From the NCBI RefSeq assembly GCF_022414575.1, contig NZ_JADWYQ010000021.1, forward strand, positions 1 through 64,000: DNA of 64,000 bases, written 5' to 3'. Below are positions 8,016 to 17,200 of this stretch, piece by piece. A model generated the notes under the pieces. It was not told the DNA's origin and searched no databases. It worked only from the letters and a program-made list of their open reading frames with translations. This DNA is from Streptomyces sp. MUM 178J. GTDB lineage: Bacteria > Actinomycetota > Actinomycetes > Streptomycetales > Streptomycetaceae. A program made the translations under genes and the position numbers. Every line of letters begins with the position of its first letter. Within the stretch, counting starts at the first letter, position 1.

Positions 8016-8046
8016 GAACCCCGGTCGCGTTCGGCGACCGGGGTTC
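8016..8046. terminator. Terminator of the tRNA array
   Basis: A perfect 13-bp stem (8016-8028 and 8034-8046) with loop GTTCG lies 7 bp after the last tRNA-Val and 14 bp before the convergent zinc-ribbon gene. It can serve both strands. Confidence 0.9.
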
Positions 8047-8060
8047 TCTCGTAGGGGACC

Positions 8061-8345
8061 TCAGGAGGAGAAGAGCATCCGGCCGAAGCCCTTCTTGCGG
8101 TAGTGCCCGTGGTGGCCGTGGTGGCCGCCGTGCGGGGCGCCCCAGGCGGGGGCCGGGGCCGCGGGGTAGCTCTGTGCTGCGGGCGGCGGGGGCGGAGCCT
8201 GCTGCTGCCACTGCGCCTCCAGCCGGGTCAGCGACTCCAGCTCCCCGTAGTCGAGGAAGATGCCGCGGCAGCCGCTGCACTGTTCGATCTGGACGCCGCT
8301 GCGGTTGTACGTGTGCATGGGTGCATGGCACTTGGGACACTGCAT
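8061..8345 (-). CDS. TFIIB-type zinc-ribbon protein with His-rich tail
   Basis: The 94-aa protein starts at ATG 8345. The N-terminal zinc ribbon has CPKC (residues 3-6) and CSGCRGIFLD (residues 23-32), the zf-TFIIB pattern. A Gln/Pro/Ala-rich linker leads to HGGHHGHHGHYRKK, a histidine-rich stretch that could bind metal. Small proteins with this layout are common in actinobacteria and have no assigned role. It converges with the tRNA array. Confidence 0.85.
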   Translation of the reverse strand: MQCPKCHAPMHTYNRSGVQIEQCSGCRGIFLDYGELESLTRLEAQWQQQAPPPPPAAQSYPAAPAPAWGAPHGGHHGHHGHYRKKGFGRMLFSS

Positions 8346-8412
8346 GCTCTGCTCAGCTCCTCGCCGGTCGGTCGACGTCGCGGGACTCCTGCCCCGTGAC
8401 GAGGAGTTCAGC

Positions 8413-9444
8413 CTACGGGGCGGGGTCGCACGCCAACTCGGGCGGGAGGGCGGCGATCCGCACACAGGCGTCGAGCACGAGTTGTTCCACCTCGTCCGGT
8501 TCGCGGTGCTCTGCGGCCGCTTTGGCCAGGGCGAGCGCGGCCGTCTGGACGGTCAGCGCACGGGCGGGGACGTCCAGCCGGGGCCAGGGGTCGGCCGATG
8601 CCCCGGCGGGCACCGCGGGCCCCTGCGCGGAGCGGTACGCGCCGAGGAACCGCCGCCAGACGTACGGGGGCAGCAGCCCCGCGGCATACCAGGCCGCGGG
8701 GCGGGCGAGGTCCCAGGCGGGGTCGCCGAGACCCAGGTCGTCGACGTCGATCAGCAGCCAGCGGCCCTGTGGCACGGGGTGGCGCACCAGCTGGCCGAGA
8801 TGCAGATCCCCGTGGCAGAGGGAGCCGCCGAGGGGCGGCGGCGCCTCTCCGCGCGCCCAGGCGGGCAGTCGCAGCCAGGCCCGGCGGACCGCGTCGGCTG
8901 CGGGGTGCGCGGCGGCGGCGCCTTCCATCCGGGCCACGGCCAGGGCGGCCTTGGCCGGTCCGCGCATGGCGGGCAGGGGCCCGGGCAGGCCCGGCAGGTC
9001 CGCTGCGGCGATGCGGTGCAGCCGGGCGAGCAGGGCCGCGGCCTGTTCCCAGGGGGCGGCGTCGGGGTCGCCCGGGTCGACCGGCAGTCCGTACGGCCAG
9101 GCGCTGACGGGCCTGCCGTGCAAGAGCGGGCCGGTGGCGGGGAGCGGCGGCAGGAGGACTCCGGCTAGCCGAGGGTGGGCGGCGACGGCGAGCCGGGTGC
9201 GGTGGGCGTCCGGGTCGGTGTCGGGGGCATGCGCCTTGGCGACGACCGTGTCATGGCGGACCACGGTCCCGTCGTCCCGCTCCGCAAGCACGTGCGCCGC
9301 CTGTCGGCAGGCATGGCACGGTTGCCGCCGGGAGCGGGCGCGGTCGGGGGCGTGGGCCACGGACTGGGCGACGCCGGCGAGCAGGGGCACGACGGATGCG
9401 GACGCGGCGGGGGCGGACGCACCTGGTGCGGCGGATGCGGTCAT
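8413..9444 (-). CDS. Aminoglycoside phosphotransferase-like kinase
   Basis: The 343-aa protein (ATG 9444) has the APH/choline-kinase catalytic core: the Brenner-type loop SLCHGDLHLGQL at about residue 225 and the metal-binding segment WLLIDVDDLGLGDPAWDLA. The usual Asn of the HGDxHxxN loop is Gln here. The N-lobe carries VVRHDTVVAKAHAPDTDP. It phosphorylates a hydroxyl on a small molecule of unknown identity; resistance should not be assumed. It ends 67 bp from the zinc-ribbon gene on the same strand. Confidence 0.85.
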   Translation of the reverse strand: MTASAAPGASAPAASASVVPLLAGVAQSVAHAPDRARSRRQPCHACRQAAHVLAERDDGTVVRHDTVVAKAHAPDTDPDAHRTRLAVAAHPRLAGVLLPPLPATGPLLHGRPVSAWPYGLPVDPGDPDAAPWEQAAALLARLHRIAAADLPGLPGPLPAMRGPAKAALAVARMEGAAAAHPAADAVRRAWLRLPAWARGEAPPPLGGSLCHGDLHLGQLVRHPVPQGRWLLIDVDDLGLGDPAWDLARPAAWYAAGLLPPYVWRRFLGAYRSAQGPAVPAGASADPWPRLDVPARALTVQTAALALAKAAAEHREPDEVEQLVLDACVRIAALPPELACDPAP

Positions 9445-9604
9445 GGTCTCCCCCCTCCGGGCGTCGTCCCAGCACGTCATGGGCATGGTCGTCGGCGCGG
9501 CGCCGGCGCGGCGTCCATACGGACCTTACGCCCGAGGGGAGGGGGCGCGAGAGCCGTGGCCCCAGCGGGGCCGGGATATCCAGCCCCGCCTGCGATGGAG
9601 GCGG

Positions 9605-9646
9605 GGAGCGTGAGGTCTGGAGCGTGAGGTCTGGAGCGTGAGGTCT
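9605..9646. repeat. Three tandem copies of a 14-bp repeat
   Basis: GGAGCGTGAGGTCT occurs three times in exact succession (9605, 9619, 9633), and a fourth copy decays after GGAGCG at 9647. It is noncoding and lies upstream of the phosphotransferase gene. Confidence 0.9.
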
Positions 9647-9700
9647 GGAGCGGGCTCCGGTTCGGGCAGGGGCGGGCTGGGGCGCAGCCGACCCCGCACC

Positions 9701-9732
9701 CCGGACAGCGCGATGACCGGACAGCGCGATGG
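9701..9732. repeat. Two tandem copies of a 16-bp repeat
   Basis: CCGGACAGCGCGATGA (9701-9716) is followed directly by CCGGACAGCGCGATGG (9717-9732). The second copy runs into the hairpin that starts at 9731. Confidence 0.85.
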
Positions 9733-9758
9733 CCGGTCAGCTCCCCAGCTGACCGGCC
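9731..9758 (-). terminator. Hairpin downstream of the 68-aa membrane protein gene
   Basis: GGCCGGTCAGCT and its perfect complement flank the loop CCCC, giving a 12-bp stem. It lies 91 bp after the stop codon of the minus-strand gene at 9849. Confidence 0.75.
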
Positions 9759-9848
9759 CACCGCTGCCGTCCGCCGCACCCCCGTCCCCACGGGGCTGTT
9801 GGCCGGATGCCCCCGGCCCGGACCGCTCTTCCGGGCCCGGGGCGCCGC

Positions 9849-10055
9849 TCAGCGCCCCAGCATCACGCCCACGGACGACGCCTGTGCGACCACCGCGTCC
9901 CAGCCGCCGAAGACGACCACCAGCAGGGCTGCCAGCGGCAGCACCATGGCCGTTGCGACGAGGGGGTGGCGCGTGCCGGACGGACGGCCGCCGAACGCGG
10001 CGAGCGCCCTGCGTTCCTGCGTGCGGATCAGTGTCCGCGGAGCCGTGTCCGCCAT
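9849..10055 (-). CDS. Small membrane protein, function unknown
   Basis: The 68-residue protein starts at ATG 10055 with GGAGAGG just upstream. Residues 1-30 are basic and polar (TLIRTQERRALAAFGGR). Residues 33-62 form a hydrophobic hairpin or a single long helix (PLVATAMVLPLAALLVVVFGG). The good ribosome site and the following terminator support a real gene. Family not recognised. Confidence 0.65.
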   Translation of the reverse strand: MADTAPRTLIRTQERRALAAFGGRPSGTRHPLVATAMVLPLAALLVVVFGGWDAVVAQASSVGVMLGR

Positions 10056-10546
10056 GGTCCTCTCCTGTCGTGGTCGGCAGCGGCGGGCGTCCGACCTCGG
10101 GGGACGAGTGCTTGCGCCCGCCGCTTGACCTCAACACTAGGGAAACCGGCCAGGCCGGACGTCATGCCCGCGTACCGATTGCCGGGCCTCCCGGAGGATG
10201 ACCCGTGCGTCCGCCGTGTACTCCCCTGGGTGGAGACGGGGACATGCTCCTGAGGGTCTTCCCTGAAGGGTTGTGCCGGGCGGGCGCTCAGGTGAGTTCG
10301 ATCACGCGCCCCGCGATCGCCGGCGCCGGGCCGGGTGCGCGGCTCAACTTCCCGGCGGCGAAAGAGCATTGACTCCTTTCGGGTGGACCGGGCGGCGGCC
10401 CTCCCGCCGGTCGGCGGCGACATTCCGAACCGGCGGGAAGGCGCGGCCTATGAGCACACCGGGGCGGGGGTACGTAAGCTGTGCCACGTTGAAAACGGAC
10501 GACGGGGCAGCAAGGTGGGGCCTTCCACCACACATAGGGGACGGAC
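10056..10546. other. 491-bp region without a supported gene
   Basis: It lies between the divergent small membrane protein gene and the kinase gene, and must hold both promoters. Open frames here are short and have atypical codon use. A TTGACT at 10369-10374 could be a -35 element, but no fitting -10 follows. No repeats or strong hairpins stand out. Confidence 0.5.
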
Positions 10547-11737
10547 ATGGCGATGATGCGGCTCCGGCGCGAGGACCCGCGTGTCGTCGGCTCGTTCAGG
10601 CTGCACCGGCGGCTGGGCGCGGGCGGAATGGGCGTGGTCTATCTGGGCTCCGACCGCCGTGGCCAGCGGGTCGCACTGAAGGTGATCCGGCCGGATCTGG
10701 CGGAGGATCAGGAGTTCCGGTCGCGTTTCGCACGCGAGGTCTCCGCGGCGCGGCGTATCCGGGGCGGCTGCACGGCCCGTCTGGTGGCCGCGGACCTGGA
10801 GGCGGACCGCCCGTGGTTCGCCACCCAGTACGTCCCGGGCCCGTCCCTCCACGACAAGGTGGCCGAGGAGGGCCCGCTGCCGGCGGCCGAGGTGGCCGCG
10901 ATCGGGGCGGCGCTCTCGGAAGGCTTGGTGGCAGTGCATGAGGCCGGTGTCGTCCACCGGGATCTGAAGCCCTCCAACATCCTCCTCTCCCCCAAGGGCC
11001 CGAGGATCATCGACTTCGGCATCGCCTGGGCGACCGGCGCGAGCACGCTGACGCATGTGGGCACCGCGGTCGGCTCCCCCGGGTTCCTCGCGCCCGAACA
11101 GGTGCGGGGAGCCGCGGTCACACCGGCCACCGACGTGTTCTCGCTCGGTGCGACGCTGGCGTACGCGGGCATGGGGGACTCCCCTTTCGGACACGGCAGT
11201 TCGGAGGTCATGCTCTACCGGGTGGTGCACGAGGAACCGCAGCTGCACGGGGTTCCCGACGCGCTGGCCCCGCTGGTGAGGGCCTGTCTGGCCAAGAGTC
11301 CGGAGGAACGGCCCAGCACGCTCCAGCTGTCGATGCGGCTGAAGGAGATCGCGGCCAGGGAGGCGCAGGGGCTGTCCGAGGCGCGGCCGCCCGCGCAGCG
11401 CAGCCGTGGCAGGGAGCGCGACCGGGAGAGGGAGCGTGTCGGGCCCGACCGGGCCACAGCCCGGTACACCGAACGCGCCGAGCAGCGTACCGGGGGCACG
11501 CCGGTGCCGCGTCCGCAGCCGTCGCGTACGACGGGGCGCAACGCCGCCCCGTCCAGCCCCATGGTGTCCCGCCCGTCCCGTACGAACGGCCGGCCGGGCC
11601 GGACCGGGGCGCCCGTCAGGACCACCTCCACAGGCCGGCGGCCGGCCAATCCACGGCTGCTGCGGCAGCGGCTCGTCGTGTTCGTCGTGGTGACGCTGAT
11701 CGTGGCGCTGGGGATCGCCCTGGCGCAGCAGCTCTGA
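10547..11737 (+). CDS. Membrane-anchored Ser/Thr protein kinase (Hanks type)
   Basis: The 396-aa protein starts at ATG 10547 after AGGGGACGG. The kinase domain (about residues 15-275) is complete: glycine loop GAGGMGVVYLG, VALK lysine, HRDLKPSN catalytic loop, DFG, and LAPEQ closing the activation segment. Residues 280-370 are Arg/Pro/Thr-rich and likely disordered and phosphorylatable, and residues 374-394 form a single membrane helix. There is no PASTA or other extracellular sensor domain, only a tail of a few residues outside. It stands alone and converges with the RNA methyltransferase gene after 24 bp. Confidence 0.95.
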   Translation: MAMMRLRREDPRVVGSFRLHRRLGAGGMGVVYLGSDRRGQRVALKVIRPDLAEDQEFRSRFAREVSAARRIRGGCTARLVAADLEADRPWFATQYVPGPSLHDKVAEEGPLPAAEVAAIGAALSEGLVAVHEAGVVHRDLKPSNILLSPKGPRIIDFGIAWATGASTLTHVGTAVGSPGFLAPEQVRGAAVTPATDVFSLGATLAYAGMGDSPFGHGSSEVMLYRVVHEEPQLHGVPDALAPLVRACLAKSPEERPSTLQLSMRLKEIAAREAQGLSEARPPAQRSRGRERDRERERVGPDRATARYTERAEQRTGGTPVPRPQPSRTTGRNAAPSSPMVSRPSRTNGRPGRTGAPVRTTSTGRRPANPRLLRQRLVVFVVVTLIVALGIALAQQL

Positions 11738-11761
11738 TGCGCTGCGCCGGCCGGGCGCGGC

Positions 11762-12580
11762 TCAGTTCAGCGGCCGGCCGGCGGCCACCGCGTAGAAGGC
11801 GACCGCGGCCGCGGCCCCCACGTTGAGCGAGTCGACGCCGTGCGCCATCGGGATGCGTACCCACTCGTCGGCGGCGACCAGAGCCTGTGTGGACAGTCCG
11901 TCCCCCTCCGCGCCCAGCATCAGCGCGACGCGCTCCAGCCGGTGCGGGGCGGCCTCGTCGATGGCGGCGGCCTTCTCGTCGGGGGTGAGGGCGAGCAGTT
12001 TGAAGCCGGCCTTCCGCACCGACTCCAGGCCCCTGGGCCAGGAGTCGAGCCGCGCGTACGGGACCGAGAAGACGGCGCCCATGGAGACCTTCACGGAGCG
12101 GCGGTAGAGGGGATCGGCGCAGTCGGGCGAGAGCAGCACCGCGTCCATGCCGAGGGCCGCGGCGCTGCGGAAGATCGCCCCTATGTTGGTGTGGTCGTTG
12201 ACCGACTCCATGACGGCCACGCGCCGCGCGGTGCGCAGCAGCTCGTCCGCCGCGGGCAGCGGCTTGCGCTGCATGGAGGCGAGCGCGCCGCGGTGTACGT
12301 GGTATCCGGTGACGCGTTCGGCGAGCTCCGGGCTCACCGCGTACACGGGCGCCGGGAGCTCGTCGATCACATCGCGCATGACGTCGACCCACTTGGCCGA
12401 CAGCAGCATCGACCGCATCTCGTAGCCGGCGTCCTTGGCTCGCCTGATGACCTTCTCGCCCTCCGCGATGAACAGCCCTTCAGCGGGCTCGCGCCTGCGG
12501 CGCAGCTCGACGTCGGTGAGGCCGGTGTAGTCGCGCAGACGCGGGTCGTCGGGGTCCTCGACGGTGATGAGATCGGCCAC
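11762..12580 (-). CDS. SpoU/TrmH-family RNA 2'-O-methyltransferase
   Basis: The 272-aa protein begins VADLITVEDPDDPRLRDYTG (GTG 12580). An N-terminal substrate-binding domain is followed by the SPOUT knot: NDHTNIGAIFRSA (motif 1), LMLGAEGDGLS (motif 2) and DSLNVGAAAAVAFYAV (motif 3). It transfers methyl from S-adenosylmethionine to a ribose of rRNA or tRNA; the exact site is unknown. A GTG at 12628 overlapping the upstream stop as GTGA would add 16 residues and couple it to the CysG-type gene; either start is possible. A second TrmH homologue lies at 56-57 kb. Confidence 0.9.
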   Translation of the reverse strand: MADLITVEDPDDPRLRDYTGLTDVELRRRREPAEGLFIAEGEKVIRRAKDAGYEMRSMLLSAKWVDVMRDVIDELPAPVYAVSPELAERVTGYHVHRGALASMQRKPLPAADELLRTARRVAVMESVNDHTNIGAIFRSAAALGMDAVLLSPDCADPLYRRSVKVSMGAVFSVPYARLDSWPRGLESVRKAGFKLLALTPDEKAAAIDEAAPHRLERVALMLGAEGDGLSTQALVAADEWVRIPMAHGVDSLNVGAAAAVAFYAVAAGRPLN

Positions 12581-12624
12581 GGAGTGATACTGCCCTTTCA
12601 GTGGTGCGGCGCCAACGGGCGTGG

Positions 12625-13899
12625 TCACTCGGGCCGGTTCGGCGCGGCGACGCCGACGCCGACGGTGACGACGTCGCCGACCACGATGACGGCCGGCGGC
12701 CGTACGTCCCGCGTTCTGACGGTCTCCGCAACGGTGGCGAGCGTCGCGTCGACGCGGCGCTGGGCGGCCGTCGTGCCCTCCTGGATCATCGCCAGGGGCG
12801 TGGCCGGGTCCTTGCCGTGCGCGATGAGCGCCGCGGCGATCGCACCGATCTTGTCGACCGCCATCATCAGGACCAGAGTGCCGCGCAGCTTGGCCAGGGC
12901 CTGCCAGTCGACGAGGGAGCGCGGGTCGTCCGGGGCGACATGGCCGCTGACCACGGTGAACTCATGGGCCACTCCGCGATGTGTGACGGAGATGCCGGCG
13001 GCGCCGGGCACGGAGATCGAGCTGGAGATGCCGGGAACGACGGTGCAGCCGATGCCGTGCTCGGCGAGGGCCTGGGCCTCCTCCATGCCGCGGCCGAAGA
13101 CGAAGGGGTCGCCGCCCTTGAGGCGGACGACCGCCTTGCCTGCCTTGGCGTGCTCGATGAGCGCGTTGTTGATGGCCTCCTGGGCCATGAAACGGCCGTA
13201 CGGGATCTTCGCGGCGTCGATCACCTCGACGTGCGGGGGGAGTTCGTCGAGGAGGTCGCGCGGGCCGAGGCGGTCGGCGATCACGACGTCCGCCTCGGCG
13301 AGGAGCCGGCGGCCGCGGACGGTGATCAGGTCCGGGTCGCCGGGGCCGCCGCCGACGAGTGCGACGCCCGGGGTCCGCTCGCGGTGGTGGGGCGCGGCGA
13401 GCGTGCCGTCGCGCAGGCCCTCGACGATGGCGTCGCGCACCGCGGCGGAGCGGCGCGGGTCACGCCCGGTGAGGACCGCGACGGTCACGCCCTCGGAGCG
13501 GCCGGTGGCCGGGGTCCAGGCGGTGGCCGCGTTCGCGTCGTCGGAGCGTACGCACCAGGTGCGGGTGCGTTCGGCTTCGGCGGAGGCGAGGCGGTTGGCC
13601 GCGGGGTCGGAGGTCGCGATGAGGGCGTACCAGGTGTCGGCGAGGTCGCCCTCCCGGTAGCGCCGCCGCTCCCAGCGGACCTCACCGGCCTCGGCCATCG
13701 CCTCGACGGAGGGTGTAGCGGACGGTGAGACGAGGACGATGTCCGCCCCGGCGGCGATCAGGGCGGGGAGGCGGCGCTGGGCGACCTGGCCGCCGCCCAG
13801 GACCACGACGCGCCGCCCGGAGAGGCGGAGCCCTACGGGGTAGGCGGGGTGCGGCTCGGCTGGGTCGGCGTACTGAGCGTGCTCCACGTGCTCGGCCAT
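12625..13899 (-). CDS. cobA: Siroheme synthase / uroporphyrinogen-III C-methyltransferase (CysG/CobA type)
   Basis: The 424-aa fusion protein starts at ATG 13899. Residues 20-165 are the precorrin-2 dehydrogenase/ferrochelatase-like Rossmann domain (VVVLGGGQVAQRRLPALIAAG). Residues 175-415 are the SAM-dependent C2,C7 uroporphyrinogen-III methyltransferase (VALVGGGPGDPDLITVRGRRLL, then VRLKGGDPFVFGRG). It makes precorrin-2 and probably sirohydrochlorin, feeding siroheme and cobalamin. Its neighbours upstream on the same strand are cobT and cobL. The gene could equally be called cysG. Confidence 0.93.
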   Translation of the reverse strand: MAEHVEHAQYADPAEPHPAYPVGLRLSGRRVVVLGGGQVAQRRLPALIAAGADIVLVSPSATPSVEAMAEAGEVRWERRRYREGDLADTWYALIATSDPAANRLASAEAERTRTWCVRSDDANAATAWTPATGRSEGVTVAVLTGRDPRRSAAVRDAIVEGLRDGTLAAPHHRERTPGVALVGGGPGDPDLITVRGRRLLAEADVVIADRLGPRDLLDELPPHVEVIDAAKIPYGRFMAQEAINNALIEHAKAGKAVVRLKGGDPFVFGRGMEEAQALAEHGIGCTVVPGISSSISVPGAAGISVTHRGVAHEFTVVSGHVAPDDPRSLVDWQALAKLRGTLVLMMAVDKIGAIAAALIAHGKDPATPLAMIQEGTTAAQRRVDATLATVAETVRTRDVRPPAVIVVGDVVTVGVGVAAPNRPE

Positions 13900-14138
13900 G
13901 GCGGTGCGTGCTCCTCGTGCGGGACGGGCGGGCCGCTGCGGCGGTGAAGCGGCTGGTGGGCGGGGTGGCAGACCCCGTCGCCCCACCTTACGGTGCGGGT
14001 GCCGCATCCGGGCCCCGGGCATCCGACAAGACGCCGGCCTCGGGCGGGCTTCTCCGGCACCCCGAAGGGGAAGGGTGGGGGACCGTCCCGGCGCCCCGAG
14101 CGGCGCGAGTCGGCGGTCTTCCGTGGGCGGCGGCGGGG
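13900..14138. other. Noncoding leader region between cobT and cobA
   Basis: Together with the tandem repeat and hairpin up to 14220 this is a 321-bp gap between same-strand genes. It is C/G-rich and has no convincing small gene or riboswitch. The CysG-type gene therefore probably has its own promoter here. Confidence 0.5.
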
Positions 14139-14187
14139 CCGCCCCCGCCGAGGGAGTGCGGGTCCGCCCCTGCCGAGGGAGTGCGGG
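14139..14187. repeat. Two near-identical 24-bp direct repeats
   Basis: The word CCGCCCC(C/T)GCCGAGGGAGTGCGGG occurs at 14139-14162 and 14164-14187 with one base difference. The second copy runs into the cobT terminator hairpin. Confidence 0.85.
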
Positions 14188-14199
14188 GCAGCCCCGCAC
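14181..14199 (-). terminator. Hairpin downstream of the bluB-cobT fusion gene
   Basis: GTGCGGGGC and GCCCCGCAC are perfectly complementary around a single base, 21 bp past the stop codon at 14221. A loop of 3 or more nt would form in practice. It is a likely intrinsic terminator. Confidence 0.65.
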
Positions 14200-14220
14200 C
14201 CCGGGTGGGCGGGTGGCGGC

Positions 14221-17200
14221 CTACTTCTCGGTGACGCCCGCCGAGTCAAACGTCGCCACCTCGTGCATCGCGCGCGCCGCACTCTGCACGAGGGGCAGGG
14301 CCAGCAGCGCGCCCGTCCCCTCGCCGAGGCGGAGGTCGAGGTCGACGAGGGGGCGCAGGCCGAGCTTGTTGAGGGCGGCGACGTGGCCGGGCTCCGCGCT
14401 GCGGTGACCCGCGATGCAGGCCGCGAGGGCCTCGGGTGCGATCGCCCGGGCCACCAGCGCCGCCGCCCCCGCGCTCACCCCGTCCAGGACGACCGGCGTC
14501 CGCAGCGACGCCCCGCCCAAGATGAAGCCGACCAGGGCCGCGTGCTCCAGTCCGCCCACCGCCGCGAGGACTCCGACGGGGTCCGCGGGGTCGGGGGCGT
14601 GGAGTTCCAGCGCACGGCGGACGACGTCGACCTTGCGGGCGAGCATCTCGTCGTTGATGCCGGTGCCCCGGCCGGTGATCTCGCTGGGGTCCATGCCCGT
14701 GTAAACCGCGATGAGCGATGCGGACGCGGTGGTGTTGGCGATGCCCATCTCACCGGTGAGCAGGGCCTTGTTGCCCGCCGCCACCAGGTCCCGCGCCGTC
14801 TCGATGCCCACCACCATCGCCGCGTGGACCTCTTCGCGGCCGAGCGCGGGCCCGTTGGTGAAGTCCGCGGTGCCGGGACGGACCTTCCGGGGCAGCAGGC
14901 CCGGCGTCGCGGGCAGGTCCCCGGCCACGCCCACGTCGACGACGCAGACCTCCGCGCCCACCTGGTTGGCGAACGCGTTGCACACCGCCCCTCCGCCGAG
15001 GAAGTTGGCGACCATCTGGGCCGTGACCTCCTGGGGCCACGCGGTCACGCCCTGGGCGTGCACCCCGTGATCGCCGGCGAAGATCGCGACGGCTGCGGGC
15101 TCCGGGACCGGCGGCGGGCACATCCGGGACAGACCGCTGAGCTGCGCGGAGATGATCTCCAGCATGCCCAGCGCCCCGGCCGGCTTGGTCATCCGCTTCT
15201 GCCGCTCCCAGGCTTCGCCGAGCGCCTTGGCGTCCAGCGGGCGGATGTTGCCGACCGTCTCCTGGAGCAGATCGTGCGGTTCCTCGCCCGGCAGGGCGCG
15301 CCGGCCGTAGGTCTCCTCGTGGACGACCCACGACAGCGGGCGTCGCTTGGACCAGCCGGCCTGCATCAGCTCCGGCTCCTCAGGGAACTCGTCGACGTAT
15401 CCGACGCACAGGTACGCGACGACCTCGAGGTGCTCCGGCAGGCCGAGCGCCCGGACCATCTCACGCTCGTCGAAGAAGCTGACCCAGCCCACGCCGAGGC
15501 CCTCCGCGCGGGCGGCGAGCCACAGGTTCTCGACCGCGAGGGCCGAGGAGTACGGGGCCATCTGCGGCTGGGTGTGCCGGCCGAGGGTGTGGCGGCCGCC
15601 GCGGGTCGGGTCGGCGGTGACGACGATGTTGACGGGCGTGTCGAGGATGGCCTCGATCTTCAGTTCCTTGAACTGCTTGGCGCGGCCCTTCGGCAGCGAC
15701 TTCGCGTACGCCTCACGCTGCCGCTGGGCCAGCTCGTGCATGGTGCGGCGGGTCTCGGCGGAGCGGATGACCACGAAGTCCCAGGGCTGGGAGTGGCCGA
15801 CGCTGGGGGCGGTGTGGGCCGCTTCGAGGACGCGCAGCAGCACCTCGTGCGGGATCGGGTCGGAGCGGAAGCCGTTGCGGATGTCGCGGCGCTCGCGCAT
15901 CACACGCAGCACCGCCTCGCGCTCGGCGTCGGCGTAGCCGGGCGCGGGCCCGTTCTCCGGGGCGGGAGCAGGGGCCGGGGCGGGAGCGGCGGCCGGGGCG
16001 GTTTCGGGGTCCGCGGGGGCTTCTCTCTCCTCCGGGGCCGGTTCGCCGTCGGCGGCCCCGGGCTGCTGCGCGGCCTCCTGCTGCTGCACCGCCTCGGCCT
16101 GCTGCACCGGCTCCGTCTGCCGCTCGGAGTGGGGTACGGGCTGCGGCGCCGGCTCCAGGACCGCCGCGTCCGGGGCTTCCGGAGCTTCCGGGGCTTCCGG
16201 GGCTTCCGGAGCAAGCGGCTCCTGCTCGGCTGCCGGCTCGGTCGCCGGCTCGGCCTGCGGCGCAAAGGGCTCCGGAGCGGACCTCGCAGGCTCTGCCGGC
16301 GGCTCGACCGAACGCGGCGCGGGCACGACGGCGGCCGGTGCGGGCTGATGGCCCGGCCCCATCGTCGCCGGCGAGACGACTGTTTCTGCTGGTGCGGCAG
16401 TGGATGTGGGCTGCCCGTGTGACTCGGGTGACTGAGGGGACAGAGGAGCCATGGGGGGCTGCGGGTTCCACGGGATGCCCGCCTGCGGCGGGATCTCGCC
16501 GAGCTGGGGTCCCGGAAGGACGGCTGCCGCCTCCTCGCCCGGCACGTCGAGGTATTCGAGCCCGGGGGCCGCCGCGAGCCCCTGGTGGCCCACGGTGACC
16601 TGCACCGGCTCCGACGCCGCTGGCTGCTCCGGCTCGGCCGCCGCCGGCGGGGCGGGCGCCGGCGGGGCGGCCATCGGCTCGGCGCCCGTCGCCTCCGCCA
16701 CAGCCGACTGCACGGGCAGCGGCTCGGCGGGCTGCGGCGAGGCCTGCGGTGCGCCCGCGGGACCGCGGTCGGCGAGGGAGCGCACGACGCCGCTCGTCGG
16801 CTCGGGAACGGGCGGGCCCATGTGCAGGGGACGGCGGGGGGACTGCGACGGCGACGGCGGGGCCATGGCGGCGGGCGGGACGCGTACGCCCCCGAGGTCC
16901 ACGGAGCCCGAGTCCCGGCCGCCCATCTCGTGTGCGCCGGGCACATGCTCGTCCGCCGCGGGTGCGACGGGCGCCGCGGGCTCCTGCGGGGCGGCGGCGT
17001 GCTCGGTGGCCTCGTACGGCGGGACCGGCTCGGCGGTCCGGGTTGCGGGTTCCTGGTGCGCGACCGGTTCCGGCATCACCGGCTGCTCTGCGGGGACGGC
17101 TTCCTGCACGGCGGGGTCCGGCGGAGCGGGAGCGGCGGCGGGAGCCTGCGGCCGCTCCGGAGCCACGACCTGCGGCGGGAGCGGCGCCTGGGCGGCGATC

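Larger units (their letters stand above)
9445..9848. other. 404-bp intergenic region rich in short tandem repeats
   Basis: No convincing gene is seen. The region holds three copies of a 14-bp repeat (9605-9646), two copies of a 16-bp repeat (9701-9732) and a strong hairpin (9731-9758). The promoter of the phosphotransferase gene should lie in its left part (9445-9600). Confidence 0.6.

Noticed and set aside
8413..9444. Calling the phosphotransferase an aminoglycoside resistance gene
   Set aside because: Only the general kinase fold is visible, and the catalytic loop Asn is Gln; resistance would be over-calling.
10164..10253. A short plus-strand ORF (MPAYRLPGLPEDD...) upstream of the kinase
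   Set aside because: No good ribosome site next to the ATG and no recognisable family; kept as noncoding.
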